Part shown: piece after piece, positions 38,980-51,141 of the stretch
Layout: the number at the start of each line of letters is the position of its first letter
Numbering within the stretch: position 1 is the first letter of the stretch
Assembly (NCBI RefSeq): GCF_022201045.2
Contig: NC_068560.1
Location: forward strand, 34,993,001 to 35,057,000
DNA from: Citrus sinensis
Taxonomy: Eukaryota > Streptophyta > Magnoliopsida > Sapindales > Rutaceae
Direction: 5' to 3'
DNA: 64,000 nt
Translations under genes and position numbers: made by a program
The notes under the pieces: model-generated
Told to the model about the DNA's origin: nothing
What the model saw: only the letters and a program-made list of their open reading frames with translations
Database searches by the model: none

Positions 38980-39152
38980 TAATTTGGATAATTCAGTCTC
39001 TTTATTTTATAAGGATAAAATAGTTAAATTAATTTAAGTTAAAATGACATTAGTGAGTCTCTTGACTATTGTTGATCACTAATGTCATTTTAACTTAAAT
39101 TAATTTAACTATTTTATCCTTATAAAATAAAGAGACTGAATTATCCAAATTA
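38980..39152. repeat. Perfect 77-bp inverted repeat hairpin
   Basis: The arms 38980-39056 and 39076-39152 are perfect reverse complements over 77 bp, with a 19-nt loop (GTCTCTTGACTATTGTTGA). The stem begins TAATTTGGATAATTCAGTC and ends GACATTAGTGA. A transcript across it would fold into a long unbroken duplex, a Dicer-like substrate. No open reading frame or clear target-site duplication was found. A foldback element, a recent inverted duplication or a young small-RNA locus are all possible. Comparison was base by base, so the symmetry itself is certain. Confidence 0.9.
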
Positions 39153-41138
39153 ATGGCATTTTGTTAGTGACCGTAATGGAAAGTTGAAAGATTGGACATG
39201 CCATTATAATTCCTAACTTTTTTTGCCAACTTCTACGTCACTACAAGTTTGCTCATGCACATAATTATGCACAATTGAATATTTTATAGAGCTGAGATCA
39301 ACAAAAGGTTGGCAAAGCAATAAATCAATATAATAGTACAAATAATAGTATATTTACAAAAGTAGGCTACGAATTCTGTATATATATATATATTTAGACT
39401 TGTTAATTTTTTGAAACTTTCTCAGTTCCGTTTCATCTCCCCCCCCCACTGTTTATTTGGTTCTCGAGGAAGGATTAGGGTGCGAGATCCCTCATATTTT
39501 GTGGAACTTGATTTTCTTTTAAGCTTGAAAAATATTACAGAACATGCGTAAAATAATCTTTAAAAAAAGGAAAAAAAAAAAAAGAGAGTTAAATTGCGTT
39601 GAGAATATCTGGACTAACACCCAAAAAAAAAAAAAAAAAAAAAGGGAGTGTGCGTGCGAAATGGGCCACCATAAAAGTTAATAGGAAGTGGGTTTTGTGG
39701 TCCAACAGGAGAGGGACAAAATTTCACCTCCATACCCTCGGTGTTCGAATTATCGAAACCCTCTTACCTCCACGCGCCTGCACGCAAAGTGAAAGTGCGG
39801 GTGGCAAAAGTTAAAAAGAACTTTTTCCATTTTCAGAAAACAAAACGAAGTGGGGAGAGGACTGGAGAGAGATTCTTTTAAGTGGGAATCACGTGCCAGC
39901 GGCTTCGTCTGCTCGACACGCGTCACCACCTTCACTGCGGGACCCGGCCAACACGCCAGGAGAAGGTTTAGACCCACGGCGTGTGGCAGCCTTTTTCCCG
40001 TGACAGACCAATCAGAAAAGAGAAAAGGGTGAGGGGCCACTGTTGATGGACCGTTCAATCGTCGGAACAGACTTAGGACACGTAAGGTGGTACGTCACAG
40101 TCAATTAAGTACGGCTGTTGCGTTAGATAAGTGGTGGGCGACGTGTCGTTCTGCAAGCCGTAAGGCACAACCGGGAAAAGAAACAATCCCGGTTTGCTTT
40201 ATGGGATGTTTTATTTGCTATGAATTGAATTGGCAAACTTCTGATTTTATTGTAGAACATAAATGACGAGATAATAAATCAAAATTTTAATTAAAAAAAC
40301 AGAGATGAAACTGATTAATACCCATCTTCGAAGGGAGAAAAAAAAGGAGAGAGAGAGAGATTTTTTAATTCTTTTTTGTTAAATAATAGAGTTAAAAGAT
40401 AAATCGTATAAATCAAATGCGGTTAAGATAATGCAAGGCATCATAAAGGGCTATCTTAGAAGTTGTTTGTTAAATGTCTGAAATATGAAATTTTATTAAT
40501 TTCACACCTTTTTTCAAAATATACTTGTTTATTTTTTGGAACTTATGTATGATTTTCAGACATTTACATTTGAATAGAAAAAATAAATTTTTGTGTCTTT
40601 TATCTGAATGGAAAAAAGTTTGAATGACAAGTAAATATTATATTCTAAAATTATCTCTATAAAATAATTTATTTCCTAAACTATAAAGTCTAATCTTCTT
40701 TTTTATTGTTTAATTTACAAGGACATAAATGTCAAATAATTAAATTTAAGATGTTTTTTTATTGTAAAAACAAACACGATGCCACTTATATTCATATATT
40801 TAAAAAAGAAAAACAAACTTGTTATTCATATTTTAGTAATCAGACCCATTCAGACTTTAGAAAAATTCAGACCCATTTAGATTTCATACAAAAAAATAAA
40901 TGCTATCTTAGTCTGTTTCAATCCGATTTTGGCCGGAACCGATCTGCAACAACTGGGAAGCATATTAATATGCGATTCCTATGATTCATATTTCCATTTA
41001 ATCCAAAAAAATCTTTATTAGAGGATGACATGATGTGATGCAAGATGAAGGAGATCACATTGAACTGATATAAATATATCAATTTAGTGAATGATATAAT
41101 GTCGAGGGAACATAACTTTGGTTATGTTTTTAAAAAAG
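39153..41138. other. Intergenic DNA with a GC-richer island
   Basis: Mostly AT-rich, but 39640-40180 is clearly richer in G+C than its surroundings. Overlapping short frames occur there on both strands, with no splice pattern that yields a recognisable protein. The island holds several ACGT-core sites (separate entry). It could be the promoter or first exon of an unrecognised gene, or a distal element of the ABCG25-like gene 3.7 kb downstream. From 40180 to 41138 I see nothing but AT-rich DNA. Confidence 0.4.
39888..40147. promoter_or_regulatory. Cluster of ACGT-core (G-box/ABRE-like) sites
   Basis: Within about 260 bp there are ATCACGTGCC (39888-39897), GACACGCGTCA (39915-39925), GGACACGTAA (40076-40085), TACGTCA (40091-40097) and GACGTGTC (40140-40147). 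These match the ACGT core bound by plant bZIP factors; GACACGCGTC resembles the CE3 coupling element and GACGTGTC an ABRE. Density in a GC-richer patch is above what I expect by chance, but no gene start is tied to it. Function is inferred. Confidence 0.4.
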
Positions 41139-41146
41139 TAGTGGTG

Positions 41147-41356
41147 GAGTCACTTGGCCGAAGGCCAGGTGGTGAACCACTGCTCTCAAAGTTAAGAATG
41201 TTATGAGGGTAGTGGTTCGAGTTCCATGGACTCAATCTCCTTCAATTAAAGTAAAAATTATATGGAATTAATTTTCTTCCTTGCGAAATGCGAGTGGAAC
41301 AGAGATATTCTTCGTCTGTGAGGGTTATTTGATGTATAATTAGTATTTAAAAAAAA
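41147..41356 (+). mobile_element. Candidate tRNA-derived SINE
   Basis: A 210-bp element flanked by the same 8-mer TAGTGGTG (41139-41146 and 41357-41364) and ending in a run of A just before the right copy. Inside, GGTTCGAGTTCC at 41214-41225 matches the B box of an RNA polymerase III promoter. TGGCCGAAGGCCAGGTGG, about 45-60 bp upstream, resembles an A box. Internal Pol III boxes, an A-rich tail and a target-site duplication are what a plant SINE should show. The family is not identified. Confidence 0.55.
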
Positions 41357-41364
41357 TAGTGGTG

Positions 41365-43660
41365 AATGAAATCTAAATTTCCAACTTGAATGGTCAACCA
41401 AGAAAATTACTTGAAAACTGCTATTACCAAAATCAATTATCAACTTTATTCATATCTTTAAATAAAATTTTATCATATCTATTTGATCATAAACTATTTG
41501 AAATATCACAAAAAAAAGTTAAATATTGTTTGAAGAGGCAAATTACCAAAAAGAGTTTTAAAATAACTCTTTAAATGAGATTCCCTCTCTTTCTTTAATA
41601 TTTAAGAGTGACTTCTCTTTTTTCAAATAGTATTATTATTATTCAAGAAAGAGAAGTACTATAACTATATTATTGAAAAAATAGAGATAATTAAATGTAA
41701 TGAGAGAACAATTTAACTAAAATAATATACATTTATTATTATTTAAAGAGTTTTTTTAGAGATAACTTATTTTTTACTCTTCAATTTTTCATATAAATAA
41801 AAAAAAAGCATTTACAGAGAACAAAATTAAATTAGCCTTTTCATGAATGCTCTTGTGAATTGTGGCGTTCATATGCTCAGAATCAGATGACTATTCTTCA
41901 ATTTTAAGGTGGGGAAAAAAATCTTTTAACTTAACGCAGTGATTCTTGATCAATACAGCCTCCCACTAATGTCAGTAACTACAGAATGGTAACAATTGGA
42001 GTTGTGATATTGGCACCTGAGCTCTTTATTAAATACTAAATATAAATATCTGAGGTTTCAACATTTTTAATTAATAGAACAGCTGTTACCCTCTTTTATT
42101 TATGTATGTATATAACATGATTTTTTTGCGAATTTAAACTACTCGTATTCAAGGAACTGAACATATGTAGTTGATCATGAATGTACAATTAATTGCTTCA
42201 CCACCCACTTCCTCTGCGTCACTCTCTCTTTCCCCCAGTTTGACTACTAACAATTAATTTAGAGTCTCTCTTTTTTTTTTTTCTTTCTTAACATTCACAA
42301 TTTAATAATACAGTAAGGATAGGAATATGAATTTTGTACAATTTTTTTTTCTGTATAATAAATTGACGCGTTGAAGCGTTAGATTAAAAAAACGGAACTA
42401 ATTGAGGTCTATGCAAAATCATCTAATTATAATAAAACTTCTCTATAGTGTGATAATCTAATATAAGAATAATCTTTATATAATTAAAAATTATAATCAT
42501 AATTTAAGTTAATTATAAATAAGAATAAACTCTAATAAGTTATAAGTTTTTCAAAACCTGTCTTAAGTAACTTGTCTTCATATAGTTGTAATTATTTATA
42601 TATTGCAAAAGTATATATGTTACATTAAAGGCTTAACATAGAAAAAAAATATTTTTCTAAAATTGTTTGAGACAACGATATACTCTTTAGAGTTGTTACT
42701 ACATCTTTGAACTTGTGAGTATATAAGAACTCGCTAGTATGGACACCTTCTAGCTTATCAAACATGTCTGGAGCTTCATGAAATTCATTTGCTCCATTAA
42801 TTAATTATTAATGCATTTGCCTCTATATTACTTATACTAAGGGTAACTAAGTCAAAATAATAGTTTTTGAACTAAATCTCTACTAAAATATAACCTCTCT
42901 TTAGTAATAAAATTAGTTGGTTCCAATATATGATTATAGAGAGGTTTTACAGTAATAGCATATTGGCATATTAATTTGTACAAAATTTTATATCCCTATC
43001 ATTAATAATGATATATTATAGTAATCAAGGTTGTTAATTTACTATAGAACAATTTGTATTAAGTGCAGACATAAGCATCTAAGAGGTTTCATCTAAATTT
43101 ATTGTCTTTATATTTCATATCATTTAATTAAAAAAATTTTCTGAGTGTTAAACAAAAAATTTAAACGCATCTCACAAATCCAATTTGAACAGGATATGAA
43201 TTCTAGACCCCTGGCATATATGATCACCCAAAACTAGTTAACACTTTAATTAGTTCACCAAACTAGGTAAAAAATTTAGCCTTACGCAAAATTGCAAACT
43301 TATCTATTAGTATTCGTAAAATTGAATGTATTTGTATCAAATTTTCGTTGGTGGTAGACACCCCCATGCTATTGAACTCGTTAAAGGTTATGAATTAATT
43401 GTTGAACTTGTTGTATACATTCCCCAAAGTCGTATTAATGGCTCGCACTTCAATTCAAGTCCACACACTGATTACAAAAGCAGTTTTATCCATGTTATGT
43501 GCACAACTTCTGACCTAAGAAAGAGAAATGAAAGAAGCAGAAAAGATATATTAGAAAGCCGAACGGCGCTTAGTAAAAGCACTTTCTCATAAACCCTCTT
43601 GAGAAGCTGCCAACTGGCACTCTACAAGGCCACGTTGCACCTTTTCCTATCGCCATTTCC
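41365..43660. other. AT-rich DNA upstream of the ABCG25-like gene
   Basis: No exon or assignable repeat seen. The frame at 43326-43592 does not look coding. The last few hundred bases should be upstream promoter of the transporter gene. Confidence 0.45.
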
Positions 43661-43664
43661 CTTT

Positions 43665-43672
43665 GACGTGGC
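43665..43672 (+). promoter_or_regulatory. ABRE (GACGTGGC) in the ABCG25-like promoter
   Basis: GACGTGGC contains ACGTGGC, the canonical abscisic-acid response element bound by ABF/AREB bZIP factors. It lies about 206 bp upstream of the start codon and 30-40 bp upstream of an A/T box. GGCCACGTTG at 43628-43637 is a second ACGT-core site. This would fit an ABA-exporter gene induced by its own substrate; the regulatory role is inferred. Confidence 0.55.
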
Positions 43673-43698
43673 ATCCACTCGCTACCGTATTTTTTTTT

Positions 43699-43709
43699 CT
43701 AAATAAATA
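43699..43709 (+). promoter_or_regulatory. TATA-like box of the ABCG25-like gene
   Basis: CTAAATAAATA at 43699-43709, followed by a C/T-rich initiator-like sequence, would place transcription start near 43735. The resulting leader of about 140 nt is pyrimidine-rich and free of upstream ATG codons. Assigned by position. Confidence 0.45.
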
Positions 43710-43877
43710 CCCCCTCCATTTTGCACCCATTTGTTCTTTCTTCAAATTCGAAACCCCCTTTTCATTTTCATTTTCCCATCACAACAAACACATACGCAAA
43801 CAAAACTCAACTCGCTATCTTTTCCTTCATTTTCTCACTCATTCTCACGAAAAGTTAACAACAACCTAGTAACACTA

Positions 43878-46800
43878 ATGCCAGGGTTTGATAGTGTAGA
43901 AACTCCCAATGGAGACTTAACGGACTGCCCGTATCAATCCAACGATTGCTCCCCGGCACGAGATTTGCTTCATCAGCTACCTTCGTTAATGTCTTCTTGT
44001 TACCCCATCACTCTCAAGGTATAATTAATGTTCACTGGGGAACGAGCGATGTGTCGGGTTCCTTTCTTTTTCTTTTTTATTTCAAGAGTCAAAACTCACT
44101 GTTGACTCTTTCAATTTTGACTATATTTACCATTTCTTTCTTTTATTGACGCATGCAGTTTATCGACGTCTGTTACCGGATCAAGATCGAGAACAAGAGC
44201 AAAGAAGGAAGCAGCTTCAGACGTATTTTCAACCGTGGATCAACATCTTCGACTGATGATCAAGGATCAACCGCTAAGATTCAGGAGAGAACGATATTGA
44301 ATGGAATAACAGGCATGGTGTCACCAGGAGAAATCCTGGCCATCCTTGGCCCTTCCGGCAGCGGCAAATCGACGATGCTCAATGTGTTAGCTGGTAGACT
44401 TCATCAAGGTCACGGCTTAACGGGAACAATTCTCACTAATAACAAGAAACCAACTAAACACATATCAAAACGCACTGGATTTGTCACCCAAGATGATATT
44501 CTTTATCCCCACCTGACAGTTCGCGAAACCCTAGTCTTCTGTTCTCTGCTTCGCTTGCCGAGAACATTGTCCACGAAAGAGAAGACTTCGATAGCTGAAG
44601 CAGTTATGGCGGAGTTAGGGTTAACAAAATGTGAGAACACAATCATCGGTAACAGCTTTATTCGCGGAATCTCGGGTGGTGAGAGAAAGAGAGTGAGCAT
44701 AGCTCATGAGATGCTGATAAACCCTAGCTTGTTGATTCTGGACGAACCCACGTCGGGTTTGGACTCGACGGCGGCCTATCGGTTGGTATCGACGTTGGGT
44801 TCGTTGGTTCAGAGGGGAAAGACCATAGTGACCTCCATGCACCAACCGTCGAGCAGAGTTTATCAAATGTTTGATAAAGTGCTGGTGTTGAGCGAAGGGA
44901 GGTGTTTGTACTTTGGCAAAGGGAGTGAGGCTATGAGTTATTTTGAGTCCGTTGGATTCTCGCCATCTTTTCCTATGAATCCTGCTGATTTTCTCCTTGA
45001 TCTCGCTAATGGTACGTAATCTTTAATTCGTTGAATGTCTTTTTATCCTATAATTCTCGTGTCTTTTTCTTGTCATTTCTGAAGTGTAAATTTCTCTCAG
45101 AGTGTGTCAATTATTAAAGAGACTGAGTTTCAAGAATCATAAGTTATGGAAGTTATGGAACCAGTTAGGTGGTCCAAACAAGTACTGACGGGGGCGTCAT
45201 TATTAGGACAAGAACATATGGCACACCGCGCACACACTATGTACAGTTCTCCATTCCTATGTCATATCTATGTGGGTCCATCGTCTTAACTCCATGTTGA
45301 ATCATCGATGTAGACTGCATTAAACTTTTCGTTATACTCATTAAATTTAAATTAAGAGTTTTTGAATGAGTATCAAATGAAAGATTTCGAAAAATTGAGT
45401 GGCCACAAGGATACAAACAACTGTTTTACAAGTTCATCATGATCGATCACAACCCATTGCCACCTTCATGTTCGCTTAGTCAAACACCTAAGTTATGGGG
45501 CCATACTCATCTCATACAGTCAAAATGGGTATATCCCCTAGAGCTTCTGCATTTAATTATTTCTGCCACAACATTAGATCTGATTAATTATAAATTTATA
45601 TGACCTTTTGTTTTTGGGGGCTAAAAACACAAGAAAAGTAATAAAAGGACAGAGAAAAGGATTGTAGCATGTTAGTGGTGGATTGGTGTTGGTAATGGGG
45701 GGGGGGGGGGGTAAAATATTATTTAAAAATTATCTTATTATTTTGAATGAAAATGTAAAGTTGACAGCTTTTTTCAGGAAGGAAGAGCCACTATAATGGA
45801 TAAAATTGATTAGATACGTGCAGGGTTTTGATTTTAGAAAAGAAAGTGGAAAAGAAAAAAAAAAGAAAAAAAAGAGAGAGAGAGAGAGAAATTCCGTGGG
45901 AGTTCTGTTCTAGATTAGACTATTAGGGAGAAATTAATAAATTTATTATTTTTTATGGAAACGTGTCGTGTTTGCTTGGCTTCGGCGGTCTTGTGTCTTT
46001 GCTTTTTTTTTTTTGAAATTGTTATTATTCTTTTATTTCTTTCCTTTTTTATATCCTGCTTGCTTTTAGCCAACCCTTTATACGACTCTTCATAGTTCAT
46101 GCTTTATTCCGTCTCCGATTTTTTCTCTCTCTTTTCCCACCCTTTCTCCCTCTTTGGTTGAAACCAACTATGTCCACTCGCGCTCAGTGACGTGTTCGAT
46201 TGTCTTTTAATAGTGGCTAGATTTATCAACAATCTGCCCTAACTAAGGGAGACATGTTAGCTAGCTGCCCCTTCTATTCTATTCTATCAAGAATTTCAAT
46301 TTCTCTTTCGAATCGTTCTGACTTACCTCTAGTAGTAATATCGAATTTTTACGTATCAATTCTGGATTTAATTATTTTTTTTTGAACATTCTGAAATTTT
46401 GATACCAAAATTAAAATTTCATGTTTAATCCTATCACGTGCCAACATCTGACCCATTGTATCTCACGTTTGACATTTCACATTAAAGTATTCCATCCAAT
46501 ATCTAAGAGTCTTAAGGTATGTTTTTTTTTAAAAAAAATTAAATATTTAGGTGTTGGAACTAGGTGGAGCAATTTAATAAGGTAGATTGAGAGAATCATG
46601 GACAATACAGGCACGCAGCTAGCAATTTTCCAACGTGATATGGGTTCTTTTATTTATTTATTTATTTTTACTCATTGTTATGATGGAGTATGGATCCCCA
46701 ATACAATCCCAATTTAATTCTGTAAAAGATATTGAAGAGATAGTATACGGTATGGGAAAGTGGGACCCTTCAATCACACATCCTTTCCTACAGAAATTCT

Positions 46801-49800
46801 CATCTCATGGGTTGAAAAGGATCGCATCAAGGTCAATTCTCATCAAGTAACTTTTGTTGTGATATGATCAAAACAACGAACAATTATTGAGTGAAATTAA
46901 TTATTTGGGTTTGAACCATAGAGTTGACTTTTTTTCGTTGAGGTATCGATTTGGGTACTGACCAGTCATGCTTCTCTTTTAGGGGAAAAAAATAATCCCT
47001 TATATCATCATATGTTTCTTCGCATTTTGTGCGGAGGGCCATGACTGATATCATTCAAGGATTGTGGCGTACTTAGCGAACGACAGTGACTTCACCCGTA
47101 GGATAAAACTAGGGTTAAAATATTCTTACAAAGTTTTGTTTATCCCGCTGTAATGATTTGTTTTACCTTCATCTGAAATTATTTGTTTAGTGTAGCGATT
47201 TAGATACTGTTGACATCTAATTAGTCCATTGAGATTAGGTTTCATGCCACTATGAAGAAACAAGCTTGTTTGTTTATTGTTATTTTTAGTATTAAATTGC
47301 TTGCTTGGCAGCCCCTAGGTAAGTTTGAAGTTTAAGATTCTCACGACAAGTGATTTTAAATACATTTTTCAAAAAATTAATATTTGGTTATTTTAGGAAA
47401 AGAATATTGGTGTTTGGTGTGGCATTTTTATATATGTCACCAGCTAAACTGCCTAAACAGAGCTCATTGTCAAATAGGTCAAAGCCGAAGTGCAATTTGA
47501 CTAGGTGTATTTTTGGACCATTGTTTATGGGCATAATGTAACAATAAAGATTATCAAAATAAAAAGACATGGAGAGAGAGGTCGAGATAATTGTTAATTT
47601 CTTGATCCACTTTTTCCTTGTTTTTTTTAAAATTATTTTTTAATTAATTTATTCTGAGACACCATGATTCTAGTCAGGATTATAGAGGTTGATGACGACA
47701 TTGATTTCGTGATCAAGCATCTTTTATTTATTTATTTTTTTATGGGTAACAGCATTTGGAAAGTGGCACATCCCATCTTTGTCCCTTGATAATTGTTCCT
47801 CACTATAGTCACGCCTTTATGAATTTTTTAAGTCTTTTTAATTAATTATATGTTGCCTTTTTTTTGTGCTATTTTTGGTTAATTTTTAATTAAGCGCCAT
47901 CGAATCTAACATTCATTACTAATCTTGAGTTCAAGTCATGATATATAAAAATTAGGAATGTTTTTTTTTTTGAAATAATAATTTCTTTGTCCGTGAGTGC
48001 TGTTTAATTTCTGATTTGAATGGTGATGTGAGCTTTTTGACCAAGATAATATTTTTTTTTCTTCTAACCCTTAAGCTTATAGTGGTGAACAAAATGATTT
48101 CCTTAAAGATAATTTCCCAATTCAACATAGAAAATAATCCCATCCTTTCTACTTCAAATTATTGAATCAATCAATCTCCCTATCAGCTGGTGTCTCACAT
48201 ATTCATCATTGCAGATGCCAAAACTTTGACCTGAATTTCAAATAATTTTGATCGAACCCATTTTTTCTTAATCCTTGCTAAAGTTATTCTCCTGCTTACT
48301 TTTGCCTAAATCTCTAACTTAAGTATATGTTGAAGAGTAACACGTGTTGGGTTGAATTTAAATTTCAATAGCACGCATATAGCACATTCTTCCCACCAAA
48401 GTCATCAAAATCATTAGCTTCGGAGGGTTACTTTTAATAAAAGTATTAAGTGGTTGCTTAACTAATACTTGCGGCACAAACGCTAGTGGACTCCCACCTT
48501 TGCCACCAGCACCGGTCAGCTTTTGCTTTCAACTTTCTTTGCTGCTCATAATAATTTCTTTAATCTCAATTCATGTCACTAGGGTTTAGCACTAATAAAT
48601 TAATCAACCTCTAAACTTTCTTGACCATTTTGAGTCGATTACCATTGGTTTTTCATTCCATTTTCAATCTAAAAGCGTACCAATATTATATTTATGCTTA
48701 GATTCGGACGTCTGTATTTAATAAAATGCAAACTTACGCAAAAGGAATCAATTGATTTTAAGATATTGTTGTTTATGTGATCCTCTACCTGTTTTGAATG
48801 AACGAAACTCTTCCTGTTACCGACAGCCCACTTAACTTTGTCTTTAAACTTTATATTGGTCTAATGGTTTTGTTTTTGAAGTGTTTGCTTGCCCCATACA
48901 GTTTCAAGATCATTAGCATTTTTAGAATATCTTTGACACTCATATTTCTTCACATTTGTAACCTAGTCCATGATACTATGGTTCAAACTTAAGGGTTCTA
49001 ATGATAAATTAAGACTTTGACGTATCCGAATTTAAGTAACTTCTTATATTTTTGGTTTGGATTTCTTTATAAAAGTGTGAGGGGTAAAGCCCAAATTACA
49101 TTTTAAACTCCTACCTCTTCAAGATTCAAATTAATCTGACCAACTACATAAAACTGTTTAAAAACTACTTGAAGGATTGGTGATTGCCATTGAATTACAC
49201 TTATGCGTTGTTATTTGCACTTAATTAAATTCAAATAATTTTCTTTAGTTATAGAGTAAATAAAGTGAATGCATGGTCGTGTGCAAAGTAATAAAAGAAC
49301 TTATTATATATGTTTAAAGAGTCATTATCTACTGGGCTATTACTTATATATTATGGTTACTTATATAATAGAACAGTTTTAGGTGATCAATTGTGCTCTG
49401 TAAGATGGGAAATTGACGTTACTCAATAAATAATTTCTGTATGCTCAAATAAATATTACTATTTGAATAAAATTATATGATGTTGATTCATATTTCTTGC
49501 GTTTTCTAGGCGTGTACCATCTTGATGGAGTTAGTGAAAGAGAAAAGCCAAATGTGAAATCTTCCATAGTTGCTTCATACAATACATTGTTGGCACCAAA
49601 AGTAAGAGCTGCTTGCATGGAAGCTACGAATCTTCCAAGGAGAGAAGCACTTCTAACAGGAAGCAGCAGCAGTAGCCATTCTTCTGAAGAACACACGAGA
49701 AGCCACAACAACAACGTTATTGGCTTTGCCACTTGGTTAAACCAATTCAGCATTCTCCTTCATAGAAGCCTCAAAGAAAGAAAGCATGAATCCTTAAACA

Positions 49801-50555
49801 CCCTCAGAGTCTTTCAAGTAATTGCTGCATCACTTTTATCTGGTATCATGTGGTGGCATTCAGATTTTCGAGAAGTTCAAGATAGGTTAGGCCTTTTCTT
49901 CTTCATCTCAGTCTTCTGGGGAGTCTTGCCATCCGTTAATGCTGTTTTCGCATTTCCTCAAGAACGTGCAATCTTCATGAAAGAAAGGGCTTCTGGTATG
50001 TACACTCTCTCTTCATATTTCATGTCTCGAATCATCGGAGACTTGCCCGTGGAGCTCATTCTTCCTACTGTGTTCCTCATTATCATTTACTGGATGACCG
50101 GATTTAAGCCTGAATTCATCGCATTTGTTCAAACACTTTTGGTTTTACTTGGCTACGTGCTCGTCTCTCAAGGGCTTGGCCTAGCTCTAGGAGCAATCAT
50201 CATGGATGCTAAACAAGCATCAACAATTGTGACAGTTACAATGCTTGCATTTGTCCTAACGGGAGGATATTATGTGCATAAAATGCCTTCTTGTATAGCC
50301 TGGATCAAATATATTTCTTCTACATATTACAACTACAGGCTGCTGATTAATGTTCAATACGGAGATGGCAAGAAGATTTCATATCTTTTGGGCTGCTTTG
50401 ATCGTCATGGAAGCAGCAGAGATGCAAGCTGCAAGTTTGTTGAAGAAGATATTGTAGGGCAAATTAGCCCTTTGGTAAGCATTGGTGCCTTCTTGTCGAT
50501 GTTTGTGGGCTATAGGTTACTGGCTTATCTTGCTTTGAGGCGCCTTAAAGCTTGA
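43878..50555 (+). CDS. ABCG25: ABCG25-like half-size ABC transporter
   Basis: Plasma-membrane half transporter of the ABCG (WBC) subfamily, closest in my memory to Arabidopsis ABCG25, which exports abscisic acid from vascular cells. Three exons, 43878-44018, 44159-45011 and 49510-50555, give 679 residues. The ATPase domain has Walker [10 protein letters not shown] (111-119), signature ISGGERKR (218-225) and Walker [11 protein letters not shown] with the catalytic Glu (238-247); HQPSSR follows with the switch His. The membrane half is encoded by exon 3, starting LKERKHESL and including [31 protein letters not shown] and [19 protein letters not shown], typical ABCG features. All motifs are intact. 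Junctions keep frame: exon 2 ends with one base of Gly and exon 3 completes GVYHLDGV. The 4498-bp intron separates the nucleotide-binding and membrane modules. Like other half transporters it must dimerise. Confidence 0.95.
45012..49509 (+). other. Large intron of the ABCG25-like gene
   Basis: 4.5 kb without an exon I can support. It starts GTACGT, ends TTTTCTAG, and contains a run of 15 G at 45697-45711, several poly-A and poly-T tracts and AG-rich sequence at 45840-45890. Intron length of this kind usually reflects old insertions, but I recognise no intact element inside. Confidence 0.75.
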
Positions 50556-51141
50556 ACTTTGTTCAGGGTTCTGATAATCGGAGCCGCTTCGAGTTGTTAG
50601 GGCAATTAGAGTCACACTAACTGTAATTGAAATTGGCCATCGAAGTAAAATTGGTGGTTGATGCAGGCGTATGTATGTAAAAGGAACAAAAGATCATTGT
50701 TGTTCACATTCTGATTATGTAAATGCAAATTATTAGTCCTCTGTTAATTCTCTTGCTATTTACTTACCTATTTAACCATTTTACTGAATTTTATTTCTAC
50801 CTAATATGCTACTCACTATTTAATGTATGCATTTCAATTAGGGTTGTATTCTATGGTTATGATTCTACTGGTTTTTTTCATTCCGTCGAAAATCAATTTT
50901 ACAGTATAGATGCTTATAACCTCCCCCTCTATACCTAGTAAGAAGGTGATGATATTCATCCAAGGGAAAGAAAGAAACTAATGATAAATAAGTAGACAGA
51001 AATTGACAACAAGGAAGAGAAGACTTAGATTCAATGAAGAGATAGAGAGTTCAAACTTTGGACATATTACACCAGGCAGAGTTGATCTATAAGCTTACAT
51101 AGCAAAGCAGCATGTCAAGGAGGAGGAAAAAGTTAAGAAGA
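50556..51141. other. Convergent 3' region, ABCG25-like and TOM7
   Basis: About 590 bp between two converging genes, so both 3' untranslated regions must lie here. I see no exon. Confidence 0.5.

Noticed and set aside
39599..40058. Plus and minus frames in the GC-richer island
   Set aside because: Frames on both strands overlap and none shows a family motif; base composition alone can create them.
41214..41225. A tRNA gene suggested by GGTTCGAGTTCC
   Set aside because: The cloverleaf does not form around it; the flanking repeats and A-tail fit a SINE better.
44503..44866. Antisense frames inside exon 2 of the ABCG25-like gene
   Set aside because: They overlap the intact ATPase coding frame and have no recognisable motif.
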